Positions 6,888 to 13,855 of a stretch of DNA of 16,388 nt are shown here, piece by piece. The DNA comes from SAR202 cluster bacterium. Lineage in GTDB: Bacteria; Chloroflexota; Dehalococcoidia; SAR202; CAJWER01. The position numbers and the translations under genes are program-made. The notes beneath the pieces are model-generated. The model made no database searches, was not told the origin of the DNA, and worked only from the letters and a program-made list of their open reading frames with translations. Location: contig JASLXL010000107.1 of the NCBI GenBank assembly GCA_030740335.1, positions 1 through 16,388 on the forward strand. The letters are read 5' to 3'. The first letter of the stretch is position 1, and the number at the start of each line of letters is the position of its first letter.

Positions 6888-8120
6888 CTAATAGAGCCTG
6901 ACTAGGACCTGTTCGCCGGCGTACATGCCACCTCTGTCCAGCGGGACCATGATTGTGCCGTCCGCCTGCACCAGTGTAAAGATTAGGCCGGAGCCTCCGA
7001 ATACGGGTTCGGCCATCAGGTTGTTTCCCTTACGCTCCAGCCGTACCTGTACGACGTCCTGCCTTCCGGAGAGCGACGGTATGTCGCTTGTAAGTATTGC
7101 GGTGACGGTTGGGAGCGACGGAGGTTCGGCACAGCCTGTAACCCAATATATGGCCGGGCGGATGAGCATGTCGAAGACCACCGCCGCCGACACCGGGTTG
7201 CCTGGCAGACCGAATACCGGTTTGCCGTCGACGAGCGCCACGATGGTGGGCTTGCCGGGCTTGAATGATATCCCGTGGGTCAAAATGCCCGGCGGCCCGA
7301 GGCTGCCTATCACCTCGGCGGTAAGGTCGCGGCTGCTAACGGAGCTTCCTGCGGAGAAGATGAGCATGTCGCTCTCGGCCAGGCCTTTCTGCGCGGCCTC
7401 CTGCTGAAGGGCAAGATCGTCTCGTATCAGGCCGAATCGTTCCGGCACCCCTCCGGCGTGCTCTACCAGGGCCGAAATCGTGTAGCTGTTGATATCACGA
7501 ATACGGCCTGGCCCTGGCGTTTCGCCTGGCGGGACAAGCTCGTCGCCGGTCGACACTATCGCGACACGGGGCCTTCGAGCCACACGAATCTTGGTCATAC
7601 CAAGGGCGAGCAGACCACCTATGTCCTGGGGTCTGACGACGTGTCCGGAGAGCAGTATTGCATCTCCCGCGCTCACGTCTTCGCCTGGCTGTGCGACGTT
7701 CTCGCCGGGTGCTACCGGTCGCAGAATCTCGATCGACGAGTCCCCGACGACCTGTGTGTTTTCTACCATTACGACGGCGTCCGCGTTTCCAGCAAGCATG
7801 CCGCCTGTGAACGCGGTGGAGGCTTCACCCGGAGAAAGTGAAACGGTCGGTGCCGTGCCCATTGGGACAGTGCCGGCTACCTCCATGAAAGCGGGCATGC
7901 CCTCGGTTGCGCCAAAGGTGTCAGCCGAGCGAACGGAGTATCCGTCCATCGTCGAGCGAGCGAAAGTGGGCAGGTCCTCGGTTGCGGATACGTCATCGCG
8001 GAGGACGCGACCGAGCGCCGCTGACGCAGAGACGTACTCGGGTCCAACCCGGTAATCGAGCTGTCCCAGGAGTGTCTGAAGCGCCTCGTCGGGAGGCTGC
8101 ACATTGAAGAAACCTGGCAT
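6888..8120 (-). CDS. moeA: Molybdopterin molybdotransferase MoeA (stand-alone)
   Basis: Catalyses metal insertion into adenylylated molybdopterin in the cytoplasm. The 410 residues match the usual MoeA length of about 400. Visible blocks are the STMDGYSVR motif (56-64), NVAQPGEDV (141-149), the MPT-binding core VSTGDELVPPGETP (189-202), SAGSSVSSRD (256-265) and GLPGNPVSAA (304-313), ending with the small C-terminal beta domain. The ATG at 8120 has AAGAGG about 9 nt upstream. It follows fhs by 55 nt and precedes the MoeA fusion gene by 48 nt. Two MoeA paralogues side by side are known in organisms using both tungsten and molybdenum, where metal selectivity of each copy has been proposed. Which copy would handle which metal cannot be told from sequence. 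Confidence 0.95.
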   Translation of the reverse strand: MPGFFNVQPPDEALQTLLGQLDYRVGPEYVSASAALGRVLRDDVSATEDLPTFARSTMDGYSVRSADTFGATEGMPAFMEVAGTVPMGTAPTVSLSPGEASTAFTGGMLAGNADAVVMVENTQVVGDSSIEILRPVAPGENVAQPGEDVSAGDAILLSGHVVRPQDIGGLLALGMTKIRVARRPRVAIVSTGDELVPPGETPGPGRIRDINSYTISALVEHAGGVPERFGLIRDDLALQQEAAQKGLAESDMLIFSAGSSVSSRDLTAEVIGSLGPPGILTHGISFKPGKPTIVALVDGKPVFGLPGNPVSAAVVFDMLIRPAIYWVTGCAEPPSLPTVTAILTSDIPSLSGRQDVVQVRLERKGNNLMAEPVFGGSGLIFTLVQADGTIMVPLDRGGMYAGEQVLVRLY

Positions 8121-8144
8121 CGATGGGGACCTCTTGCAGATGCC

Positions 8145-8162
8145 CTAGATAGTGCAATCTAG
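8145..8162. repeat. Small dyad in the fhs-moeA gap
   Basis: CTAGAT and ATCTAG are exact reverse complements around a 6-nt loop. On the minus strand a run of seven T (8169-8175) directly after the fhs stop precedes this dyad rather than following it. The order is therefore wrong for a terminator of the operon strand. It may be a weak hairpin or processing site; function unknown. Confidence 0.3.
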
Positions 8163-8175
8163 AGATTCAAAAAAA

Positions 8176-9798
8176 CTAGAGCCCTGTTATGTTCCCCTTG
8201 GCGTCCACGTCCAGGGCGCGTGGCGAACCGGGCAAGCCGGGCATGGTCATCATCGTACCTGCTATTGGGTAGATGAACCCGGCACCGACTGATGCTCGGA
8301 CGTCCGAAATCTCGAATGTGTACCCTGACGGGCGGCCAGACAGGGCAGGGCGGTGCGAAATTGATAGATGCGTCTTAGCCATGCACACGGGGAGCGTACC
8401 CCAGCCTTGTTGATGGAATGTCTTGAGCTTGCGGCGCGCAGCAAGGGCCCACTTGACGTCGTCGGCGCCGTAGACGTTCTTTGCGAGCGCCAGTACCTTT
8501 TCTTCGACCGGCGCATCCTCATCGAATAGATAGGTCACGTCTGTCTTACCACCCGCGGCTGCGGCGACGACCGCTTCTGCCAGTTCAATTCCACCCGCGC
8601 CGCCGTGTGCAAAAACGCTGCTCTTGACGGCAGATACGGCGCCAGCGGCCTCGGCCCGTCGCTTAACAATGGCGAACTCGCCGTCTGTGTCGCTGGGGAA
8701 TTCGTTGATCGCCACGACGACTGGGAACCCGAAGCCCCGGATCATGCCGGTCAGATGCTCAAGGTTTGCGCAGCCCTTTTCGACGGCGGCCTCGTTTGTT
8801 GTATCAAGATCACGGAACTTTACGCCCCCGTGAGATTTGAGCGCACGAATAGTGGCGACGAGTACGACCGCACTGGGCTCCAGCCCGTTGGTCCTCGCTT
8901 TTATATCGACGAATTTTTCGAAGCCGAGGTCAGCACCGAAGCCTGCCTCGGTGAGGACGTAGTCCGAATAACCAAGGGCGAGCTTGTCGCCGATGACGGA
9001 ACTACATCCGTGAGCGATGTTGCCGAAGGGGCCTGTGTGCACGATAACTGGCTGCCCTTCGGTGGTTTGTACCAGGTTCGGTACAATTGCATGGCGAAGC
9101 AGCGACATCAGAGAACCGACGGCTTCAACGTCGTCCGCCGTAACTGGCGTGCCATCGTTTGTAGTGGCAACCACAACCCGTTTCAGCCGGGCCCTAAGAT
9201 CCTCAAGTTCTGAAGACAGCGCCAGTATCGCCATGATTTCCGATGCTGTGACGATGTCGAAGCCGGTCTCGCGGACCGGGGCGTTGTTGCTCCCGCCCAC
9301 GCCCGTGACTATCGAGCGAAGCGCGCGATCCTCCATGTCACTGACGCGCCGCCAGGAGATGCCCTCCGGACTGAGGCCGGGAATCTTGTTACGCTGCACG
9401 ACATTATCGGTTATCGCCGCGAGGAGGTTGTGGGCCGACGAGACCGCGTGGGCGTCGCCAGTGAAGTGGACATTCACCTCGTCCTGCGGCTCCACCAAGG
9501 CCACACCGCCCCCGGTGCCTCCGCCCTTGATCCCGAAGATCGGCCCAAGCGAAGGTTCCCTGAGCGTGGCGATGACGCTGTATCCCAGCTTCCCCAGCGC
9601 CTGCGTCAGACCCACGGTCGTGGTGGTCTTGCCCTCACCCGCTTTTGTGGGAGTGACGGCGGTGACGAGGATCATCTTGCCCTGTGGACTGCCACTCTTG
9701 ATTGCGTCCAGTGAAATCTTCGCCTTGTACTTGCCATAGGGGAGCACCGCGTCGGGGTCAAGCCCCATCTGCGCTGCGATCTCGGTTATCGGTAGCAT
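8176..9798 (-). CDS. fhs: Formate-tetrahydrofolate ligase
   Basis: ATP-dependent ligation of formate to tetrahydrofolate giving 10-formyl-THF, the entry of formate into one-carbon metabolism and the methyl branch of the Wood-Ljungdahl pathway; cytoplasmic. The P-loop region TPTKAGEGKTTTTVGL (49-64), the block REPSLGPIFGIKGGGTGGG, the segment NNAPVRETGFDIVTASE and the late segment PAGTMMTMPGLP-like (IAGTMMTMPGLPGSP near the end) identify the family. Length is 540 residues, slightly under the usual 550-560. I use the ATG at 9798, with AAGGAGG 4 nt upstream, over the adjoining TTG at 9801, which lies too close to that site. It is the first gene of the cofactor/AOR gene run and is preceded by a putative extended -10 promoter. 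Its companions for making methylene-THF (FolD-type) are not in the window. Confidence 0.97.
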   Translation of the reverse strand: MLPITEIAAQMGLDPDAVLPYGKYKAKISLDAIKSGSPQGKMILVTAVTPTKAGEGKTTTTVGLTQALGKLGYSVIATLREPSLGPIFGIKGGGTGGGVALVEPQDEVNVHFTGDAHAVSSAHNLLAAITDNVVQRNKIPGLSPEGISWRRVSDMEDRALRSIVTGVGGSNNAPVRETGFDIVTASEIMAILALSSELEDLRARLKRVVVATTNDGTPVTADDVEAVGSLMSLLRHAIVPNLVQTTEGQPVIVHTGPFGNIAHGCSSVIGDKLALGYSDYVLTEAGFGADLGFEKFVDIKARTNGLEPSAVVLVATIRALKSHGGVKFRDLDTTNEAAVEKGCANLEHLTGMIRGFGFPVVVAINEFPSDTDGEFAIVKRRAEAAGAVSAVKSSVFAHGGAGGIELAEAVVAAAAGGKTDVTYLFDEDAPVEEKVLALAKNVYGADDVKWALAARRKLKTFHQQGWGTLPVCMAKTHLSISHRPALSGRPSGYTFEISDVRASVGAGFIYPIAGTMMTMPGLPGSPRALDVDAKGNITGL

Positions 9799-9802
9799 CA
9801 AT

Positions 9803-9832
9803 CCTCCTTATCGGCCTGCAAGCCAAATTGTA
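9803..9832 (-). promoter_or_regulatory. Putative extended -10 promoter and ribosome-binding site of the fhs operon
   Basis: On the minus strand TGCTACAAT (TACAAT at 9832-9827) fits an extended -10 element (TGnTATAAT). Transcription would start near 9820, giving a leader of about 22 nt that holds AAGGAGG (9809-9803). No good -35 hexamer is seen 16-18 nt upstream (TTCGGC at best), as expected for an extended -10 promoter. It is the only promoter-like signal I found before fhs and could drive all eight genes. Confidence 0.45.
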
Positions 9833-9910
9833 GCACGCTGATCTGGAGGCCGAACCATCAATTTAGGTAGTCCTGAGGAGTGCGGAGGCATCATCGGTGC
9901 CGTCGCGCAG

Positions 9911-9924
9911 CCGGTGTGCACCGG
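9911..9924. promoter_or_regulatory. Dyad CCGGTG-TG-CACCGG upstream of fhs (possible operator)
   Basis: Two 6-nt half sites are exact reverse complements with a 2-nt centre, about 80 nt upstream of the fhs -10 box, in a 259-nt gap (9799-10057) that otherwise shows no gene. The loop is too short for a hairpin, so a protein-binding site is more likely than an RNA structure. GC-rich dyads of this size also arise by chance. Confidence 0.25.
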
Positions 9925-10057
9925 TCTCTAGGCAAACTTCAAACCGCGATGGTCTGTAATCGCGTCGCACCGTGCGGGTGGATCACTGATTCCCATCTGC
10001 AACTACACCACCGCGGGTCTACATGGCCGATTAATGGTCGCGTGGCAAAGAAGATGC

Positions 10058-10885
10058 CTAAGGAGATGGCTCGCCGTACACTTCAATCTCTACCGCACCC
10101 GTGTTGCCTCCGGTTGATTCAACAACCTCGAATCGCAAGTGGCTCGTTGTGATCGAGGTCTCGAAGTAGTGGACGGAAGAAGCGCCGTCCAGGATAAATG
10201 GTCCTGTCACGGTCCCGTTGTCCGCTACCACCTGGAACGAGATGATCCGCGCCGAGGTCACCATAGACCGCGTCCAGAAGCCTAATCTCGTAACGAGCGT
10301 CTCTGCTGCCATCTCGATCTCTATCCAGGCGTCGTCCCCATCGCCGTCTGATGACCATTGAGTTGCGGGGTCGCCGTCGAACGCGCTATTGCCGCCCCAC
10401 TTGCCTGAGTGCTGGGCCCCGCTAAAATTGCTACTGGTATCCACGAGGCGTGCGCCCCCTGAGAGCAATGCAAGGTTGCGCCCGGATGTCTCGCCAGCCG
10501 CATCCGGGTCTGCTGGGGCTGTGCGAAATGTGAGGTCTCCTGAGCGGTATACAGTGCCATCGGCGTCCATGCCTCCGAGTTGGTAGTGGTAGATGGTGTC
10601 AGGCTCGAGGCCAGCAAGTCGCGGCCCGTGGTCGCTGTGCCCGCCCCCGGCCATGTCCGTGTCGGTAGCCAGGTTACCGTAATCGTCGGTTGTGCCGTAG
10701 GCGACGGAGCACACTACGTCGATGGACGTGCGGGCTGTTATCGTCGCGGAGGTGGCGGAGATATTGATGGCGGTTGGGCCCCTATCGAGGATCGTTGATA
10801 TGTCGGTGACGTCACTGGCCCCGCAGCCGCCTACTGTCACTCCAAGCACCAGTACCAACGGCATCAATCGGGTAGAGACTCTCAT
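10058..10885 (-). CDS. Predicted lipoprotein with fibronectin-III-like and F5/8-type-C (discoidin) domains
   Basis: No specific function recognised. From the ATG at 10885 the 275-residue product begins with a short basic and hydrophobic signal (MRVSTRLMPLVLVLGV) and a lipobox ending VGGC, so C21 should be lipidated and the protein anchored outside the cytoplasmic membrane. Residues about 35-122 look like a fibronectin-III or purple-acid-phosphatase N-terminal fold (GLEPDTIYHYQL, LTFRTA). Residues about 135-270 look like an F5/8-type-C carbohydrate- or lipid-binding domain (SAFDGDPATQWSSD, WIEIEM, RLGFWTRSM, final IEVYG). There is no catalytic domain, so surface binding or adhesion is plausible. 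A longer frame from 10930 would spoil the signal peptide. No Shine-Dalgarno sequence is seen; a TACAAT box lies 6 nt before the ATG. It follows the MFS gene by 65 nt. Confidence 0.8.
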   Translation of the reverse strand: MRVSTRLMPLVLVLGVTVGGCGASDVTDISTILDRGPTAINISATSATITARTSIDVVCSVAYGTTDDYGNLATDTDMAGGGHSDHGPRLAGLEPDTIYHYQLGGMDADGTVYRSGDLTFRTAPADPDAAGETSGRNLALLSGGARLVDTSSNFSGAQHSGKWGGNSAFDGDPATQWSSDGDGDDAWIEIEMAAETLVTRLGFWTRSMVTSARIISFQVVADNGTVTGPFILDGASSVHYFETSITTSHLRFEVVESTGGNTGAVEIEVYGEPSP

Positions 10886-10891
10886 GATTCG

Positions 10892-10897
10892 ATTGTA
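10892..10897 (-). promoter_or_regulatory. Putative -10 box of a leaderless lipoprotein transcript
   Basis: TACAAT on the minus strand ends 6 nt before the ATG at 10885, so the expected transcription start coincides with the start codon. No purine-rich ribosome-binding site is present and no clear -35 is seen (CGCGAA at 17 nt). Confidence 0.5.
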
Positions 10898-10950
10898 TCG
10901 CAACTGCCAGCGTCTTCGCGGCAGAGACACATAACAGTTGGAACACAGGA

Positions 10951-12294
10951 CTATTCGAAGTTGCGGAGTTTACGCTGGGTTATCAGCACGCCTGCCGCCA
11001 CCAAGATCAGCGTAATCCCAAGGAACGCGGCGGTGGCCTGCCCCCCATAGAGTTCGATGGCTAGCCCGGCTGGCAGGATCCCCAACGGCATCAGCCCGAA
11101 GTTCATCATGAAGACACTCATCACGCGACCCCGGAACCGGTCTTCCACGACCTCCATGATGAGGGTCTGGTTCAGCGTGCGTCGCGTCGCGTCGCCGAGG
11201 CCAAGCAGCACCATAATCGCTACGGCAGCCATGTAAAAGGGGAACGCGGCAACCAAGACCAGGCCCAGGCCCGACATGAAGGATCCGGCTATTAGCATCA
11301 CCCCACGCCGCCACTTGCCGATCGATGCGATAAACATCGCCCCTACGAGGGACCCCAGCCCCATGACGCTCACAAGTAGGCCCAAAGCCTCTGGACCTCG
11401 GTCATAGAGCTCGACTACGAACACTGGTATCAAGAATCGGAACGGCATTGCCAGCATGGTGGTAGCCAGCCCCATCATCAACAAGAGCAGCACCATCGGG
11501 CTCTTGACGATGTATCGCAGGCCGTCAGCGATATCGGAGCGCATGTTGGCCTTTTTTCCGACCGGGCTGGCTCCCTCGTATCGCACTAGCGATGTGAACA
11601 CCACTGCGAAGAAACTGAGAGTGGCTATGACGTAGTAGACGCCATCCGGTCCGATCCCAGCGTAGATCCATCCAGCTACGGCGGGCGCGAGCAGCGTCGT
11701 GGCGCTCATGCCGGCGGCATTTAGGGCGAGGGCGTTAGTGACGTTGTCTTCACCAACGATCTGAGGGACGATCGCTTGCCTTGCTGGCATCATGAACGCC
11801 CACATGGCGCCCTGAAGCATGGAGGCGACGAAAAGATACTGCCAGATGATCACATCGATCGTGATTAGGATCGCGACGATGAGGGTGAGAATCAGTGAGA
11901 TGAACTGTCCGCCCTGGATTATTCGACGTCGGTCCATGCGGTCCGCAAAAGCCCCACCGAAAAGAGATAACCCGAGTATGGGCAGCGCCGACCCGGCATT
12001 GACGATTCCGAGAAGGAAAGGCCTCTGTGTGATGTCGTATACCAAGTAGCCCCGGGCGATCATCTGCATGTTGATGCCGGCCATCAGGCAGACCATGCCG
12101 AGCCACAGGAACAGGAAATTCCGGTTCTTGAGGGAACTGAAGGCGTAGTGGATGCCGGATTCGCGGGGCAGGTGGGGAGCTTGGGACGAATCCTCAACCC
12201 TCGCCGGTGTAGCGTTGGAGGGCGCCTGGGACTGTGGTAAGGGCTGAGCGAGGTCCGAGGCCTCAGAAGCAGCAGACTCCGCATCGGAATTCAT
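10951..12294 (-). CDS. MFS exporter, EntS/MFS_3-like
   Basis: Inner-membrane major facilitator of 447 residues, likely a proton-driven exporter. A hydrophilic Ser/Ala/Pro-rich tail of about 60 residues precedes the first membrane segment (NFLFLWLGMVCLMAGINM). Roughly 12 hydrophobic segments follow, with the MFS loop signature between TM2 and TM3 (GGAFADRMDRRR) and a second basic loop after TM8 (IGKWRRG). GLGDATRRTLNQTLIM and RFRGRVMSVF resemble the EntS/MFS_3 branch, which includes siderophore and macrolide exporters. Substrate is unknown. It is a clear paralogue of the MFS gene just upstream. The ATG at 12294 is the only ATG before TM1; a TTG at 12330 is also in frame. A -35/-10 pair ends 6 nt before the ATG and no Shine-Dalgarno site is visible. 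Confidence 0.9.
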   Translation of the reverse strand: MNSDAESAASEASDLAQPLPQSQAPSNATPARVEDSSQAPHLPRESGIHYAFSSLKNRNFLFLWLGMVCLMAGINMQMIARGYLVYDITQRPFLLGIVNAGSALPILGLSLFGGAFADRMDRRRIIQGGQFISLILTLIVAILITIDVIIWQYLFVASMLQGAMWAFMMPARQAIVPQIVGEDNVTNALALNAAGMSATTLLAPAVAGWIYAGIGPDGVYYVIATLSFFAVVFTSLVRYEGASPVGKKANMRSDIADGLRYIVKSPMVLLLLMMGLATTMLAMPFRFLIPVFVVELYDRGPEALGLLVSVMGLGSLVGAMFIASIGKWRRGVMLIAGSFMSGLGLVLVAAFPFYMAAVAIMVLLGLGDATRRTLNQTLIMEVVEDRFRGRVMSVFMMNFGLMPLGILPAGLAIELYGGQATAAFLGITLILVAAGVLITQRKLRNFE

Positions 12295-12300
12295 GGGGTC

Positions 12301-12330
12301 AGTGTATATCCGTGGTGATAGGCCACGCAA
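12301..12330 (-). promoter_or_regulatory. Putative promoter of the second MFS gene, leaderless
   Basis: On the minus strand TTGCGT (12330-12325), an 18-nt spacer and TACACT (12306-12301) are followed by only 6 nt (GACCCC) before the ATG at 12294. There is no ribosome-binding site, so the mRNA would start at or next to the start codon. Confidence 0.5.
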
Positions 12331-12363
12331 ACGGATCGGGCATTCGTCTGTTAGTGGTTTCGG

Positions 12364-13713
12364 CTACTGCAGTCCCCGGATGCGCCGCTGGGTCACCAGT
12401 ACGAAGACCGAAAAGAGCAGCAGGCTTGAGCCTACTACGGCCAGGACCGGCGCTGGCCCGACCATGTCGACCGCCACACCTGCCGGGAGGACTGCGAGAG
12501 GCGCCAAGCCAAAGGTCATCATGTAAATGCCCATGACGCGACCCCGATAGCGGTCGTCTAGCTGGCCCATGACGAGAATCTGGTTTAGTGACCATTGGCC
12601 GGCGTTTCCAAGCCCAAGGACCAGAAGCACTCCCACGGCGATGAAGTACACGGGCACGATTCCAGCCAACAGAAGCGCTGCTCCAGATGCGAGCCCGGAC
12701 AGGATCAGCAGCAAGCCGCGTTTTCGCGTGGCGAATCCGGCGATAAAGAGGGTTCCAATCAGCGAGCCGATTCCCATGGCGCTCACCAGCAGGCCAAGAG
12801 CGCCAGCCTCACGATGATACACGTCCACTACGAGAACCGGCAGCAATCCTGCCAGAGGAGCCGAGAGCAGCACGAAGACCAGTACGATGCCCATCAGGAC
12901 ACGAATGGTCTCGTGACTCCAGACATACTGCAATCCATCCTTGACGTCGGATGCTACACCCCTCTTAGGCTTGTCCGTCGGCTCAGGCTTGTGGCGAATT
13001 GAGGTGGTCATCGCAACAGCGACAAATCCGAGAGCGGAAACCGTGAGATAGACGCCCTGGGGACCTACAAAGGCATAGAGCAGACCTGCGATGGCTGGCG
13101 CGATGAGCGCGGGTGCGCTCATGCCCGCTGATACGAGGGCAATCGCGTTGTCTGCACGCTCATGGCCGACGAGGCGTGGCAGCAGGGCCTGGCGGGCTGG
13201 ACCCATGAACGACCATACCAGGCCCTGGACAATGCCAGCCACCAGCAAGTATTGCCAGTGGAGACTGTTCGTGGCGATGGCCAATGTGATCAGTATGGCG
13301 ACCAGAGTCGTCGCGATCTGGCCCCCTTGGATGAGGCGTTTCTGGTTGACGCGATCGGCGATTGCACCACCGAAAGGGGCCAATATAAGCAGCGGAAGGG
13401 CCATGCCGGCGCCTACCAGGCCCAGAAGTTTGGCCGACCCTGTCATCTCATATACCAGGTAGCCCTGAGCGATTCCCTGCATTTGCAAGGCGGCGATCAT
13501 GATGACCGTGCCTAGCCAGAGGCGGCGAAAGTCAGGGACGGAGAGGGAGACGAAGGTCTGGCGCCAGCGGCTCTTGGGGCGGGGTGCCCGAGATGCACGC
13601 TCTTCGCGAGGAATGGCTGCCTCGATATCGGAGCCTCGCATCTCCCTCGTCCCTTGCAAGATGCTTTCTGGCACGCGGTGTGCGCCGGACATCGCACCTG
13701 AATCAGGATTCAT
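12364..13713 (-). CDS. MFS exporter, EntS/MFS_3-like (paralogue of the next gene)
   Basis: Inner-membrane transporter of 449 residues from the ATG at 13713, with a basic hydrophilic N-terminal tail and about 12 membrane segments. Shared blocks with the neighbouring transporter include the GYLVYE/GYLVYD, IQGGQ, GPARQA/MPARQA, LGLLVSAMGIGSL/LGLLVSVMGLGSL and RGRVM segments, so the pair arose by duplication. MFS loop GGAIADRVNQKR lies between TM2 and TM3, and RYRGRVMGIYMMTFGLAPL near the C-terminus. Substrate unknown. Its stop is 69 nt before the next transporter's ATG. Start choice is uncertain: the ATG at 13713 has a -10-like TACCCT 7 nt upstream, while an ATG at 13641 has AAGGGA 8 nt upstream and would give 425 residues. 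Either keeps all membrane segments. Confidence 0.9.
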   Translation of the reverse strand: MNPDSGAMSGAHRVPESILQGTREMRGSDIEAAIPREERASRAPRPKSRWRQTFVSLSVPDFRRLWLGTVIMIAALQMQGIAQGYLVYEMTGSAKLLGLVGAGMALPLLILAPFGGAIADRVNQKRLIQGGQIATTLVAILITLAIATNSLHWQYLLVAGIVQGLVWSFMGPARQALLPRLVGHERADNAIALVSAGMSAPALIAPAIAGLLYAFVGPQGVYLTVSALGFVAVAMTTSIRHKPEPTDKPKRGVASDVKDGLQYVWSHETIRVLMGIVLVFVLLSAPLAGLLPVLVVDVYHREAGALGLLVSAMGIGSLIGTLFIAGFATRKRGLLLILSGLASGAALLLAGIVPVYFIAVGVLLVLGLGNAGQWSLNQILVMGQLDDRYRGRVMGIYMMTFGLAPLAVLPAGVAVDMVGPAPVLAVVGSSLLLFSVFVLVTQRRIRGLQ

Positions 13714-13720
13714 GAATCTG

Positions 13721-13749
13721 AGGGTACGCCAGCGGGAGCCATAAAACAA
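13721..13749 (-). promoter_or_regulatory. Putative promoter of the first MFS gene, possibly leaderless
   Basis: On the minus strand TTGTTT (13749-13744), a 17-nt spacer and TACCCT (13726-13721) lie 7 nt before the ATG at 13713. If translation instead begins at 13641, where AAGGGA gives a ribosome-binding site, the transcript would have an ordinary leader. Confidence 0.4.
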
Positions 13750-13812
13750 GAACCATTAGGGTCAATTAATAGGTAATTCGTACTAGTCTGTCTGACTCAA
13801 CATCACCAGGGG

Positions 13813-13832
13813 GTATGATTCTAGAATCATAC
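13813..13832. promoter_or_regulatory. Perfect 20-bp palindrome in the gap before the first MFS gene
   Basis: GTATGATTCTAGAATCATAC reads identically on both strands, with no mismatch and no spacer. It lies 100 nt upstream of the MFS ATG at 13713, about 63 nt upstream of the putative -35, and 23 nt past the arylsulfotransferase stop. No T-run follows on either strand, which argues against a terminator. The size and symmetry suit a dimeric repressor or activator site. Confidence 0.5.
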
Positions 13833-13855
13833 TTCCACAAGCGACTAGAGCGACC

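Noticed and set aside
8169..8175. Intrinsic terminator after fhs (T7 on the minus strand)
   Set aside because: No GC-rich stem precedes the T-run. The only dyad nearby comes after it in the direction of transcription, so readthrough into moeA is expected.
9799..10057. Possible molybdenum-cofactor riboswitch ahead of fhs
   Set aside because: I looked for an extended conserved helix pattern before the ribosome-binding site. The putative leader is only about 22 nt, and the upstream region shows just one short dyad.
9880..10152. Plus-strand open frame of 90 codons in the fhs-lipoprotein gap
   Set aside because: Composition (many Arg, His, Cys) is not protein-like, it runs into the 3' end of the lipoprotein gene, and no ribosome-binding site was seen.
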